A stretch of 64,000 nucleotides of DNA, from NCBI GenBank assembly GCA_002448235.1, contig DIXF01000013.1, positions 17,213-81,212 of the forward strand, in the 5' to 3' direction. Position 1 is the first letter of the stretch; every line of letters starts with the position of its first letter. Position numbers and translations under genes: made by a program. Positions 1-9,370 of this stretch are shown here, in pieces. Source of the stretch: Syntrophaceae bacterium UBA6087. Its GTDB lineage: Bacteria > Desulfobacterota > Desulfomonilia > UBA1062. The notes below the pieces were generated by a model, which was given only the letters and a program-made list of their open reading frames with translations, did not search any database and was not told the DNA's origin.

Positions 1-1926
1 CACCTGATCACCGTCGACCTCACCAACCCGGATCTTATTTTGAGCCCCATCGAGCAGATCCCCAGGGGCACGGTCCACGTATTCCGTTCCAAGTTTCTCT
101 GGGAAGGGCGCTGCTATGAAAAGTACCGCATCAGAAACTTCGGTCTCGACAGGCTCTCGGTGCGCATGACGCTGAAATTCAGCTGCGATTTCGACGACAT
201 ATTCGAGGTGCGCGGCATGAAGCGCAGCAGGAAAGGAGAATTCCGCGAAACCGTCGCCGGTACGCACATAATCGAGTTCCCTTACCTGGGACTCGACGGC
301 ATCCTGCGGACGACCAGAGTCGAGTTCTCCCAGAGCCCGGATTCGCTGCAGGGGGACGAAGCAGCGTTCAACGTGCTGCTGGATACGAACGAAGAGATGG
401 AGTTCGAGATCGTTATATCCTGTCTTTCCGAGGGAGATGAGTATATCGGGCCGGTGCTTTCCTATATCGATGCATATGCGTCCTCCTCCCGGTTTTTTCG
501 TATGGCCCGCGGCAGGGAGTGCAGCATCAGGACCTCCAATGATTTTTTCAATACCGTGATGGAGCGCGCCGTGTCGGACCTGAGGATGCTGCTCACCGAT
601 GAGGGGAGAAACGTCATGTACCCTCATGCCGGCATCCCCTGGTTTTCCACTCCCTTCGGGAGGGACGGCCTCATCACCGCCATGGAGACGCTCTGGTTCA
701 ATCCCGACATCAGCCGCGGGGTTCTGGAATATCTGGCGAACAATCAGGCGAAAAGCTTTAACGACATCCAGGACTCCGAGCCGGGAAAGATCCTCCATGA
801 GATCCGGATGGGCGAGATGACCAATACGCAGGAGCTTCCGTTTGCCAGGTATTACGGCAGCGCCGATTCTACGCCCCTTTTCGTCATGCTTGCGGGGCGG
901 TATCTCCAGAGAACCGGAGATATCGGCTTTATCGAGACGATCTGGCCGCATATCAAGCGGGCTATCGACTGGATAAATATCTATGGTGACGTGGATGGCG
1001 ACGGCTTCGTGGAATATAAAAAAAAGGCGGAATTCGGGATCAGAAACCAGGCATGGAAAGATTCTCCCGACTCGGTCTTCCATGCGGACGGCAGCCTTGC
1101 CGAGCCCCCCATAGCGATCTGCGAGGTGCAGGCGTATATTTTCAATGCCAAGAGACAGGCTGCGTTCATCGCACAGCATCTCGGTTTCCAGCAGATAGCG
1201 TTCGAGCTGCTCACCCAGGCAAAAGAGCTGCAGAGGAATTTCGAACACATATTCTGGGATGATGATCTTCCGGGGTATGTCCTCGCGCTGGACCGCGATA
1301 AAAAACCCTGCCGGGTGAGAGCGTCAAACATGGGACACTGCCTGTTCTCGGGAATTTCCTCCAATGCCCGTGCGCGGGTCGTTGCCGAGTCTCTCATGGA
1401 CGAATCCTTCTTCAGCGAATGGGGCGTTCGGACGCTTGCCAAGGGGCAGCCGCGCTATAACCCGATGTCTTACCACAACGGCTCCATCTGGCCCCACGAC
1501 AATGCGATGATCGCCGAAGGGTTCTCCCGCTATGGGTTCAAGGAGCAGGCAGGGCGTATCATGAACGCACTGTTTCATATGAGCCAGTTCACCGAGCTCA
1601 ACAGGTTCCCCGAGCTCTTCTGCGGATTTGAGCGCAGGCTGAACCAGGGGCCCACGCTCTATCCGGTTGCCTGCGCTCCTCAGGCCTGGGCTGCCGGGAG
1701 TATTTTCTCTCTCCTTCAGTCCTGCCTGGGCCTGACCATCCAGTCCATCAACCGGCAGATCACCTTTACCCAGCCCTATCTGCCCGATGCCCTGAAATCG
1801 GTGTTCATAAGAAACCTTCCCGTAGGGGACGCGGTTGTGGATTTCGCCGCGGAGCAGCACGAGGACAATGTCATCATCAAAGTCCTGAAGCGCACCGGAG
1901 ATGTCTCCGTGATCGTCAGCAAGTGA
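1..1926 (+). CDS. Glycogen debranching enzyme (amylo-alpha-1,6-glucosidase family), 5' end cut by the window
   Basis: The reading frame is open from base 1 (HLITVDLTNPDL...), so the gene enters from upstream and the TTG at 40 is not the start. About 641 codons are present. The first ~170 residues look like the beta-rich N-terminal domain of bacterial debranching enzymes (GDE_N type). The rest is the alpha/alpha-barrel catalytic domain, with GIPWFSTPFGRDGLIT (about residue 210) and YYGSADSTPLFV. The family hydrolyses alpha-1,6 branch glucosyl links in glycogen-like polymers in the cytoplasm. The stop lies 3 bp from the convergent ion-channel gene. Only the N-terminal tip is missing. Family assignment is firm; exact substrate is inferred. 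Confidence 0.9.
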   Translation, partial: HLITVDLTNPDLILSPIEQIPRGTVHVFRSKFLWEGRCYEKYRIRNFGLDRLSVRMTLKFSCDFDDIFEVRGMKRSRKGEFRETVAGTHIIEFPYLGLDGILRTTRVEFSQSPDSLQGDEAAFNVLLDTNEEMEFEIVISCLSEGDEYIGPVLSYIDAYASSSRFFRMARGRECSIRTSNDFFNTVMERAVSDLRMLLTDEGRNVMYPHAGIPWFSTPFGRDGLITAMETLWFNPDISRGVLEYLANNQAKSFNDIQDSEPGKILHEIRMGEMTNTQELPFARYYGSADSTPLFVMLAGRYLQRTGDIGFIETIWPHIKRAIDWINIYGDVDGDGFVEYKKKAEFGIRNQAWKDSPDSVFHADGSLAEPPIAICEVQAYIFNAKRQAAFIAQHLGFQQIAFELLTQAKELQRNFEHIFWDDDLPGYVLALDRDKKPCRVRASNMGHCLFSGISSNARARVVAESLMDESFFSEWGVRTLAKGQPRYNPMSYHNGSIWPHDNAMIAEGFSRYGFKEQAGRIMNALFHMSQFTELNRFPELFCGFERRLNQGPTLYPVACAPQAWAAGSIFSLLQSCLGLTIQSINRQITFTQPYLPDALKSVFIRNLPVGDAVVDFAAEQHEDNVIIKVLKRTGDVSVIVSK

Positions 1927-1929
1927 ACG

Positions 1930-2685
1930 TTATTCGTGATGCCGGTCCTCATGCCCGCTCTCCGTATCCTCCGGGCCTGCCGGCGAGGCGTCCCGGCCGA
2001 TAAAGAAGGTTGCCAGGAAGGCGGTGAAGTAGCTGATCACCGTGAACGCATACGAGGAGAGGAGAAAACAGAGTATTCTGCCCTCGCTGGTTCTGGGCCA
2101 GTAATCGGAGCCGAGGGTCGTCATGATCATTGCCGTCCACCACAGTGCATCGCCGTAATCGTTCAGCCCTCTCTCTCCTGCAGGTGCACGCTCGAAAGCG
2201 AGCATGCCTGCTGCGCCTAAGAAGGTGACGATGACCGAAACCGCCGCTACATACCCGAATCCCCGGAGCTTCATGTACCCCCGCAGGGCATTCATGGAGC
2301 GATTCACCGAGCCCAGCATGGTTACCAGCCGGATTCCCCTGGCGTAGGAAAGCACAGAGAAAAACCTGAAAGTGCGTGCAATGCGGAGGATACGCAGCGC
2401 CGGAATAAACAGAGAAATGATTGTCAGCCACTGGCGGCGCAGATACGTGCGCCTGTCCGGAACCAGAATGAGCTCTACAGCAAACTCTGCGACAAAGATC
2501 GTCCAGATGATCGTGGTGGCGGTGAGAAGTACGGGGTTCAGCCCCTGCACGAAATCGATGACGACCAGGACGAGCCAGATAGCCGCCAGGATGAGCATCG
2601 GGGTATCGATCCACTCCCTGAACTGATCAAGGACGGTCGTGCGCTCCTCCTGTTCAACCTGGCCGGGTTTTCCCCCTTCTGCCAT
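1930..2685 (-). CDS. Voltage-gated-channel-like ion channel, six transmembrane segments
   Basis: A protein of 251 residues. The ATG at 2685 was chosen because it follows AAGGAGATATA; an upstream in-frame extension to 2730 has no such site. Hydrophobic S1 to S6 segments are visible. An arginine-spaced S4 (RILRIARTFRFF) and a pore helix sit between S5 and S6. The filter region reads TTLGSDYWP instead of the potassium signature TVGYGD, so ion selectivity is uncertain. Such inner-membrane channels set membrane potential or ion flux. The gene is convergent with the debranching enzyme. Fold assignment is good; the substrate ion is unknown. Confidence 0.8.
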   Translation of the reverse strand: MAEGGKPGQVEQEERTTVLDQFREWIDTPMLILAAIWLVLVVIDFVQGLNPVLLTATTIIWTIFVAEFAVELILVPDRRTYLRRQWLTIISLFIPALRILRIARTFRFFSVLSYARGIRLVTMLGSVNRSMNALRGYMKLRGFGYVAAVSVIVTFLGAAGMLAFERAPAGERGLNDYGDALWWTAMIMTTLGSDYWPRTSEGRILCFLLSSYAFTVISYFTAFLATFFIGRDASPAGPEDTESGHEDRHHE

Positions 2686-2927
2686 TATATCTCCTTTGAT
2701 ACTAAGGATAAATAACGTGGACATGCTCACAAGTTTTTTTAGTGCGCAACGGGGACGGGGTGCTCAGGGCGAAGGCAACCGGGCAGGGATGAACGGTCTG
2801 CAGGCGTTTGTCATACCCACGTACAGAAAAATGTGGTATATACCGGGTCACGAAGGTACATCAGACGTATCCTTATTCATGGGGCGGCTCTTATTCGAGA
2901 AGATAGGATGACAAGAGGGAGGATGAT

Positions 2928-3323
2928 ATGGGATTCATGAAGGAGTTCAAAGAGTTTGCGGTCAAGGGCAATGCCATGGACATGGCGGTCGGCATCATCA
3001 TCGGCGCCGCGTTCGGCAAGATCGTTTCATCGCTTGTGGGAGATCTGATCATGCCCCCCATCGGCATGATCATAGGGGGAGTCGACTTCACGGATCTCGT
3101 GGTCACGCTCAAAGCGGCGAGCGCTGCGACCCCTGCTGTCGTGCTGTATTATGGAAAGTTTGTCCAGACAATAGTGGATTTCACGATCATCGCTTTTGCG
3201 ATATTTCTCCTGGTGAAGGGAATCAATATCGTGAGAAAGCCGGAAGTGAAGGCGCCGGCCGGACCCTCGAAAGAAGAGGCCCTGCTCGCCGAGATCCGCG
3301 ACCTGCTCAAAGAAAGACGCTGA
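2928..3323 (+). CDS. mscL: Large-conductance mechanosensitive channel MscL
   Basis: A protein of 131 residues, the usual MscL length. It starts MGFMKEFKEFAVKGNAMDMA, followed by the TM1 pore helix VGIIIGAAFGKIVSSLVGDL, a periplasmic loop, TM2 (VDFTIIAFAIFLLVKGIN) and a charged C-terminal helical bundle (EEALLAEIRDLLKERR). It forms a homopentameric inner-membrane pore that opens under membrane tension to release solutes on osmotic downshock. The ATG at 2928 is preceded by GGGAGG. It looks monocistronic, with about 240 bp of upstream non-coding DNA. Confidence 0.97.
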   Translation: MGFMKEFKEFAVKGNAMDMAVGIIIGAAFGKIVSSLVGDLIMPPIGMIIGGVDFTDLVVTLKAASAATPAVVLYYGKFVQTIVDFTIIAFAIFLLVKGINIVRKPEVKAPAGPSKEEALLAEIRDLLKERR

Positions 3324-3354
3324 AAGAGGAGAAGCCCCTTTACTTCGCCCCTCC

Positions 3355-4767
3355 TCACCTGCCGAGACTTGCCCCCTGGCGGATAAGCTCGTCCTGGACA
3401 TCCTGATAGCGCACCGAGAGGGTTGTCAGGTTGTTTTTGACCGCCACGGCGGCGCACGACCCTGCGGCATGGCCGGTAGCCATGCAGATGGACATCGCCC
3501 GGTAGGAAGAGTGGGCTTCGTGGGTTCCGGAGATGCAGCGTCCGGCGACGAGCAGATTATCCACATCCTTCGGCTGCAGGCAGCGCAAGGGGATGTCGTA
3601 TGATTCTCCGGGCGGGAGAAAGACAAGCACGGTCCCTTTCCCCTCGGGGTTGTGCATATCGATGGGGTAGGTGCCGCGGGCGATCACGTCCTCGAACTTG
3701 TGGGCGTGCAGAATATCGTCCGAGGTGAGCCGGTACCCGCCGACAACCCTCCGCGTCTCGCGCACTCCCACCTGGGTCCCGCTCTGTACGGCATAGGCCT
3801 TTTCAAAGCCCGGCACGTATTTTTTCAGAAACGCTGCAATCATCCGCATCTGCCTTCTGCTCCGGATTTCGGCGTAGGTAAGGTCCCACACATCGGTTCC
3901 CAGAACCTTGATGACGCGGGTGCTGTTGATCGCCACTTCTTTCTCGTGCGGCGTGCCGAAAAAGAGCATGTCTTCCCTCGGCAGATCCAGATCTCCCGAC
4001 CGCTCCGCCGCCTCGATAAGATCCCAGAGGCCGTGGACACCTTTCCACTGATCGGGATGCTTTTTCACGTATGCCTCGAACACGTCCTTTTCCATGTCCG
4101 TCATCCGGAAGTAGAGAGTCATGGGCTGCACCAGCCCGTCAAGGGCCCTGCCGATCTCACAGGACGCCCCTGCGCGCGACGCAATATCTCCGTCTCCGGT
4201 GCAGTCGATTACCACCTGCGCCCTGATGACGACAGGCCCGGATTTGGTTTCGAACACCACCGCCCAGGCATCGTCATCGGAGAAGATGTCGCCGGCAAAA
4301 GAATGGAATAAAAAGCGGACCCCTGCTTCATCGAGCATCTCGGTTGCGACGAACTTGAACACTTCGGGATCGAACGGCACGGTATATCCCGTCTTCAGTG
4401 ACGGCGGCACGGCTCCCCCGGCCTTTACCAGTCGCATGACCAGCTCGGCGAGTGGCCCTGCTATCACCGGGCTGCCTGGACCGTGGTCTGTGGGATACAG
4501 GATTTCGGCGCCGGGTTCTTCCCTGTGCGGAACCTGGGTGTGATACGAGACAAAGGGCATGACAAGGGCCGCAGTTGCATTGCCTCCGAGGAACCCGTAC
4601 CGCTCGACAAGGATGACGTGTGCGCCTGCCCGGGCGGCGCCGTATGCTGCTCCCAGCCCTGCCGGCCCCCCGCCTATGACCAGGACTTCAGTCTCTGCTG
4701 CTATTTGTGCCATGCGGGGCGGAAGCATGATCGTGTGCTTTTCTTTCGGCTTTTCCAGTAACGGCAA
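3355..4767 (-). CDS. FAD-dependent oxidoreductase (FAD_oxidored family)
   Basis: A protein of 470 residues. The TTG start at 4767 is supported by GGAGG seven bases upstream; the internal ATG at codon 14 lacks a site. An N-terminal Rossmann motif VLVIGGGPAGLGAAYG binds the ADP part of FAD, followed by the family's ERYGFLGG. IDCTGDGDIA and a C-terminal segment DNLLVAGRCISGTHEAHSSYR, with MSICMATGHAAGSCAA, are typical of cytoplasmic FAD_oxidored proteins of unknown substrate. It lies 32 bp downstream of the pyruvyltransferase gene on the same strand, so cotranscription is likely. Confidence 0.85.
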   Translation of the reverse strand: MPLLEKPKEKHTIMLPPRMAQIAAETEVLVIGGGPAGLGAAYGAARAGAHVILVERYGFLGGNATAALVMPFVSYHTQVPHREEPGAEILYPTDHGPGSPVIAGPLAELVMRLVKAGGAVPPSLKTGYTVPFDPEVFKFVATEMLDEAGVRFLFHSFAGDIFSDDDAWAVVFETKSGPVVIRAQVVIDCTGDGDIASRAGASCEIGRALDGLVQPMTLYFRMTDMEKDVFEAYVKKHPDQWKGVHGLWDLIEAAERSGDLDLPREDMLFFGTPHEKEVAINSTRVIKVLGTDVWDLTYAEIRSRRQMRMIAAFLKKYVPGFEKAYAVQSGTQVGVRETRRVVGGYRLTSDDILHAHKFEDVIARGTYPIDMHNPEGKGTVLVFLPPGESYDIPLRCLQPKDVDNLLVAGRCISGTHEAHSSYRAMSICMATGHAAGSCAAVAVKNNLTTLSVRYQDVQDELIRQGASLGR

Positions 4768-4799
4768 AATCCTGCCTCCGTGTAGTAGCTCTCAGCTCG

Positions 4800-5960
4800 T
4801 CACAGCAGTTCTTTACGTTTCGGATGAAGCCCTTTCAGCATGCTGACCGCTATCTGGTTGTTCTTCAGGGCTCTTCTTTTCATCTCCGAGAGGGACTGGG
4901 CGATCCTGTCGGCGATGGTGTCCTTCGTATCCCAGATGTGGTCGAGATGGGCAATGAGCCTTCCTGCATTCACCAGGTTCAGCGGCGGGGTTTCCATATC
5001 GAGCTCCTTGAGGAAGTACAGGACCTTGGTCGAATACGGCAGGCCGATAAACGGAACTCCCTGCAGGGCGGCGAAGATGAGAAAGTGCAGCCTCATGCCC
5101 ACCGCCATATCGAAGCGTTCCATGAGGGTCAATATCTGGCCCGGGGTATACTCGCCGGCAAGGACGGAGCACTGCTGCGGCTTCATCATCTTCGAGATTA
5201 CCGCATGGGCATGCTGCAGGTCCCGTTCGCTCCGCTCCATGGGGATGAACACTACATTGGCATTGTACCGGTCAATGATATAATCCGCTACATCGGCAAG
5301 CAGCCCGTGGTAGAAGTTCGTATCGATATCCGGGGCTGCCGGCCCCGGCTCGCGGACCGAGAGGCCCACCAGCCTCCTTTTTACGTCCATGTGCTCTTTC
5401 ATGAGCGTGCCTTTGGACAGCGGCTTGGGCTCCAGCAGGAGCGCAGGATCTGCGGTGATGATGATGTCGCACTCGACCCCTGCATCCTCGAGAATCTTTT
5501 TTGCGCCCCGCTCTCTGACGGTAATTACTGCCGCCCGGTTCAGCGCGTCGCGGACGATCTCCTGTATGGCCCGGACATTCAGAGGGCCGGCGCTGATTGC
5601 ATACACCATCACCGGCACCCCAAGATCATGGGCTATGTTGACTTCCCGTAGATAGGTCTTTGCATCCGCATCGTAGATGATCCCTCCTCCTCCGAGGATG
5701 AAGAGGTCAAGACCTTCGATCACGGGGGTTATCTCGCTCCGGGTCATTTCCCTCGCGGCCACAGCATGTATACCGGGATACCGGTTCATGGTGTCGGCGG
5801 GGTTGCGGGACAGAACGGTTATCTCCACAGGAAGGGAATCCTGAAGCCGGGTGATGATGGACTCGAGAATCGCCTCATCGCCCATATTCAGCCCGCCGTA
5901 GGATCCCGAGACACCTACCCGGTATGTCCGGTCGCTCTTCACGTGTAATCTGCCTGTCAA
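4800..5960 (-). CDS. csaB: Polysaccharide pyruvyl transferase family protein (CsaB-like)
   Basis: The family starts with YRVGVSGSYGGLNMGDEAIL and continues with ILGGGGIIYD, YAISAGPL, VRERGAKKIL and a C-terminal GMRLHFLIFAALQGVPFIGL. All are hallmarks of the CsaB branch that adds ketal pyruvate to cell-surface polysaccharide. The frame stays open to 6098, but I place the start at the TTG at 5960 (386 residues). AAAGGGG sits eight bases before it, and family members begin only a few residues before the YRVGVSG segment. The acceptor polysaccharide is unknown. It is upstream of, and probably cotranscribed with, the FAD oxidoreductase. Confidence 0.8.
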   Translation of the reverse strand: MTGRLHVKSDRTYRVGVSGSYGGLNMGDEAILESIITRLQDSLPVEITVLSRNPADTMNRYPGIHAVAAREMTRSEITPVIEGLDLFILGGGGIIYDADAKTYLREVNIAHDLGVPVMVYAISAGPLNVRAIQEIVRDALNRAAVITVRERGAKKILEDAGVECDIIITADPALLLEPKPLSKGTLMKEHMDVKRRLVGLSVREPGPAAPDIDTNFYHGLLADVADYIIDRYNANVVFIPMERSERDLQHAHAVISKMMKPQQCSVLAGEYTPGQILTLMERFDMAVGMRLHFLIFAALQGVPFIGLPYSTKVLYFLKELDMETPPLNLVNAGRLIAHLDHIWDTKDTIADRIAQSLSEMKRRALKNNQIAVSMLKGLHPKRKELL

Positions 5961-6198
5961 AATGTGTTCCCCTTTCAAAGGTCTGTCCGTGACAAATGGT
6001 GATATATCCATGAGCGGGAGCAGTGTGCGGCGTTGTACGATGCCCCTTAGATAACATACTGCTTGGCGGAAACGGGAACTCAAGGCGCACTCCTGCATAG
6101 CCCGCCCTCGTGCACGGAAAGCCCTTTTTCCTGGTGTGCTTGCCTCTTATACATGGTATAAACTCATAGATAATATGCTGTTTTGGAAAGGAGATGCG

Positions 6199-6504
6199 AT
6201 GCTTACCGTGATAGCCGTACTCAAGGCGAAAGAAGGCATGGAAAAGGATTTGGAAAATGCGCTTGCCGCGATCGTGAGCAAGGTGGAAGCAGAGGAAGGC
6301 ACCCTTGCCTATGCGCTTAACCGCGCCAAGAAGGAGCCGGGCAAGTTCCTTTTCTATGAGAAGTACAAAGACAAGGAAGCCTTGAACGTCCACAGCTCCA
6401 CCTCGTATTTCATGGAGCTTTTCGGGACGATCGGGCCACTTCTCGACGGCAACCCCTCGATAGATATCTATGAAGAGGTTGCATCCATCCGGCCTAAAGG
6501 CTGA
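6199..6504 (+). CDS. Antibiotic-biosynthesis-monooxygenase (ABM) domain protein, putative quinol monooxygenase
   Basis: A protein of 101 residues from the ATG at 6199, which follows AAAGGAGATGCG; the frame extends upstream without a site. It is a single ABM (dimeric alpha-beta barrel, YgiN-like) domain. Visible are LTVIAVLKAKEGMEKDLENAL, an acidic EAEEGTLAYALNR, FLFYEKYKDKEAL and the conserved HSSTSYFMELF strand-helix. Small proteins of this kind act on quinols or aromatic compounds, or degrade haem; the substrate cannot be told here. It sits alone between the minus-strand pyruvyltransferase and a plus-strand exported protein. Confidence 0.82.
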   Translation: MLTVIAVLKAKEGMEKDLENALAAIVSKVEAEEGTLAYALNRAKKEPGKFLFYEKYKDKEALNVHSSTSYFMELFGTIGPLLDGNPSIDIYEEVASIRPKG

Positions 6505-6605
6505 CAGGGAAGCGTAGAGAGGAAGGCGGCCGTGCCCGGGATTGAGAAATCCTAACTTTATATTATATTGAAATATTATTGATTGATATTGGGAGAGGAA
6601 GGCAG

Positions 6606-7142
6606 ATGAAAGATCCACTGATACGTGCCGTCTCGGCCCTTGTCTTGTTTCTGGCAATCCAGGCCGGGTGCAGCATGTCCAGGATTGTGTGGCCCCAGAG
6701 GGATATCGAGGGCTTCGAGGTCAACGATCCGGCGAACGAAATCCGGGTCCTTGTCGCGTCAAGGGAGAGCGTGTTCAAGAGCGCCCTCGTAAAGAGGATT
6801 CAGGGATATTACGAGGGAAGGCCGGTATATGTGAAGTGCATAGGCATCGGCGGGCTTTCCCGGGAAAAGGCCGCCGATTACTCCTGCATCGTGCTCATCA
6901 GCACCTGTATCGCCAGGGGGCCTGACCCGATGGTGCTGGATTTCATAGAGACACACCCCTACTACTACGACTTTGTCGCCCTGACCACCTCGGACGAAGG
7001 CTCGTGGAAACCGGAAATCGATCATAAAGAGGTCGACACGATTTCTTCGGCATCCGTGATGGCGGACGTCGATCACAAATCACTCGAAGCCGTCAGCCTG
7101 ATCGATAAGCACCTGAAGGAAAACATCAGGCTTTTCCACTGA
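6606..7142 (+). CDS. Exported or membrane-anchored flavodoxin-fold protein
   Basis: A protein of 178 residues. The ATG at 6606 follows GAGAGGAAGGC. The N-terminus is a signal-like hydrophobic stretch (LVLFLAIQAGCS) with a cysteine that could be lipidated, although the -3 residue is atypical for a lipobox. The rest has the alternating strand-helix pattern of a flavodoxin fold: IRVLVASRESVFKSALVKRI, VKCIGIGGL, YSCIVLISTCIARGPDP, VALTTSD. The last part resembles the flavodoxin-like loop that contacts the isoalloxazine. No family was recognised. It is convergent with the CoA-transferase gene (stop codons adjoin). Confidence 0.65.
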   Translation: MKDPLIRAVSALVLFLAIQAGCSMSRIVWPQRDIEGFEVNDPANEIRVLVASRESVFKSALVKRIQGYYEGRPVYVKCIGIGGLSREKAADYSCIVLISTCIARGPDPMVLDFIETHPYYYDFVALTTSDEGSWKPEIDHKEVDTISSASVMADVDHKSLEAVSLIDKHLKENIRLFH

Positions 7143-9134
7143 TCAGGCGACCTTGCTGAGCGCCTTCCGTGCCTCGTCTCTTGTCTCGTAGATGTGGGGC
7201 GCAAGCTTGCGCTCTTTCAATGCGTCGCCGAGCTTCATCCTCAGGAAGGTGTTCGTGGTGTACCGGGTCACGCCGGTGTAGAACTTTTCCACCAGGCGCT
7301 TGACCATGTCGGTATACTCGTCCACGAACTCGGGCAGCACATCGAAGTTGTCATAGTTCACGATGGTGTAAACCTTTCTGCCGATGGGCGAGAGGATGCT
7401 CGCGACCATGTCCTCGACCTTTTCGATGTCTTCCCGGGTCCTGACCTTGTACCCTTCGAAGTTGACGAAGAAGAGATCGTCATGCGCGTCGTAGGTGAGC
7501 CGTTCTTCGAGAGTCAGCCCGAAGATGCAGTCCTTGATGTTCATGAGCCCTTCTCTGAATATCCGCTGGTCCATGAGCTTCGGGGCCTTTTCCATGACCG
7601 GCGTGAACTCCATGTTCTTCAGGATGTCCTTCTCGATATCGATGCCGGGCGCTACCTCGACGAGCTCCATGCCTTTTTTCGTGAGCTTGAATACGCACCG
7701 CTCAGTAACATAGTAGACGGGCTGGCCTTTCATGACCGCGTAACGGCCGCTGAAGGTGACATGCTCCACTTGTTTGCGGAACTTGATCTCCCGCCCTTCT
7801 TTCTCGATGGCAAGCTTTCCGTCCTTAACCGATACCTCGATGCCTCCTGCCGTGAAGGTGCCGACGAACACCACCTTACGGGCGTTCTGGCTGATGTTGA
7901 TGAATCCGCCGGCGCCTGCGAGCTTGGCGCCGAACTTGCTCACATTCAGGTTCCCTTCCCGGTCGGCCTGGGCGAGGCCCAGGATGCAGCAGTCCAGTCC
8001 GCCTCCGTCGTAGAAATCGAACTGGTACGGCTGGTCGATGATGCAGTCGGGGTTGGTGGCCGCGCCGAAGCTCATGCCTCCTGCCGGAACGCCGCCGATG
8101 ATGCCGGGCTCCGCGGTCAGGGTGATATATTCGATGATCTTCTCCTCATTGGCGACACTGGAGACGCCCTCGGGCATCCCTATGCCCAAGTTTATGACGC
8201 TGTTCCCTTTCAGCTCGAAGGCCGCCCTGCGGGCGACGATCTTCCGCGCGCCCATCTCCATGGCCGGCAATGAGCCCATGGGGACCTTGACCTCGCCGCT
8301 GAACGAGGGATTGTACTGCACGGCAAAGGTCTGCCAGTGGTTCTCCGGCTGGGAGAGAACGACGCAATCCACCAGGAGGCCCGGCACCTTGACCTGCCGT
8401 GCGTTGAGCGCTCCGCTCTCGGCTATGCGTTCCACCTGGGCAATGACGAACCCGCCGGAGTTCTTCGCGGCCATGGCTATGGCAAGGACCTCCTGAGTCA
8501 GGGCCTCCTTCTCCATGGTGATGTTGCCGTCCGTGTCGGCGGTCGTGCCCCGGATGATCGCCACGTTGATGGGGAAGGTCTTGTACGCCAGGTAATCCGT
8601 GCCGTCGAAATTGATTATTTCGATCAGGTCTTCCTTGGTGATGTCGTTGATTTTTCCTCCGCCCATCCGGGGGTCGACATAAGTCCACATGCCGACCGTG
8701 GTCAGCGTGCGGGGTTTATTCGCCGCTATGTCCCTGAACATGTGGGAGATGACCCCCTGGGGGAGGTTGTAGGCCTCTATCTTGTTCTCTATCGCCAGCT
8801 TGCCGAGCTTGGGCACCAGGCCCCAGTGTCCGCCGACGACCCGCTTGACCAGGCCCTCGTGGCCGAAATGGTTCAGCCCGCGGTCCTTGCCGTCACCCTG
8901 GCCTGCCGCATATACCAGGGTCAGGTTTCTGGGCTTCCCTGTCTGAAGGAAATATTCCTCGATATGTATCAGAATCTCTTCCGGAACACCGATGCTTACG
9001 AACCCGCCGGTAGCTACCGTGTCTCCGTCCTGGATCGCGCGTACTGCCTCTTCGGCGGATACCACCTTGCCTTTTCGCATCCGCGACGGCGGAAGGGTGG
9101 ACAGCATAGGATGGATATTGGTGTTTCTCGCCAT
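7143..9134 (-). CDS. Acyl-CoA:acetate/3-ketoacid CoA-transferase, fused subunits, with C-terminal extension
   Basis: A protein of 663 residues from the ATG at 9134, which has GGAGG six bases upstream. Residues ~20-520 are the fused alpha-beta class I CoA-transferase of propionate-CoA-transferase type. The alpha half contains TVATGGFVSIGVPEEIL. The beta half has SVINLGIGMPEGV and the catalytic glutamate in LTAEPGIIGGVPAGG (E342). These enzymes move CoA between acyl-CoA and a free acid through a glutamyl-CoA ester. The last ~140 residues are extra compared with the usual ~520-residue enzyme and look like a separate alpha/beta domain. It is divergent from the flavin dehydrogenase at 9371. Substrate is not determined. 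Confidence 0.9.
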   Translation of the reverse strand: MARNTNIHPMLSTLPPSRMRKGKVVSAEEAVRAIQDGDTVATGGFVSIGVPEEILIHIEEYFLQTGKPRNLTLVYAAGQGDGKDRGLNHFGHEGLVKRVVGGHWGLVPKLGKLAIENKIEAYNLPQGVISHMFRDIAANKPRTLTTVGMWTYVDPRMGGGKINDITKEDLIEIINFDGTDYLAYKTFPINVAIIRGTTADTDGNITMEKEALTQEVLAIAMAAKNSGGFVIAQVERIAESGALNARQVKVPGLLVDCVVLSQPENHWQTFAVQYNPSFSGEVKVPMGSLPAMEMGARKIVARRAAFELKGNSVINLGIGMPEGVSSVANEEKIIEYITLTAEPGIIGGVPAGGMSFGAATNPDCIIDQPYQFDFYDGGGLDCCILGLAQADREGNLNVSKFGAKLAGAGGFINISQNARKVVFVGTFTAGGIEVSVKDGKLAIEKEGREIKFRKQVEHVTFSGRYAVMKGQPVYYVTERCVFKLTKKGMELVEVAPGIDIEKDILKNMEFTPVMEKAPKLMDQRIFREGLMNIKDCIFGLTLEERLTYDAHDDLFFVNFEGYKVRTREDIEKVEDMVASILSPIGRKVYTIVNYDNFDVLPEFVDEYTDMVKRLVEKFYTGVTRYTTNTFLRMKLGDALKERKLAPHIYETRDEARKALSKVA

Positions 9135-9370
9135 GGACAACCTCCGGTTTATGTCTTGGTATACCTCGTTGACTGGTGCTGTTTGTGCTTTCCCGATCGT
9201 TCCATTTTCCGGGTTTGTGCCTGTTTGTCAATAGGCGAACCGACGCACGGGAAGGGTTCGGGCCTTATCGACAGGGTGAAAAGGCGTTAATAAAATGGTG
9301 AACCCCTGGATATTTTTCCTGGTATACGTATCTTGATAGTCTCAAAAAGAAAATATCGAGGACGTGAGAC

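Noticed and set aside
40..60. TTG at 40 as the start of the debranching enzyme
   Set aside because: The frame is open and gene-like from base 1 (family N-terminal sequence), so the gene continues upstream of the window.
3326..3360. GAGGAG...CTCCTC inverted pair between mscL and the FAD oxidoreductase
   Set aside because: The stem is broken and there is no T-run; not a convincing terminator.
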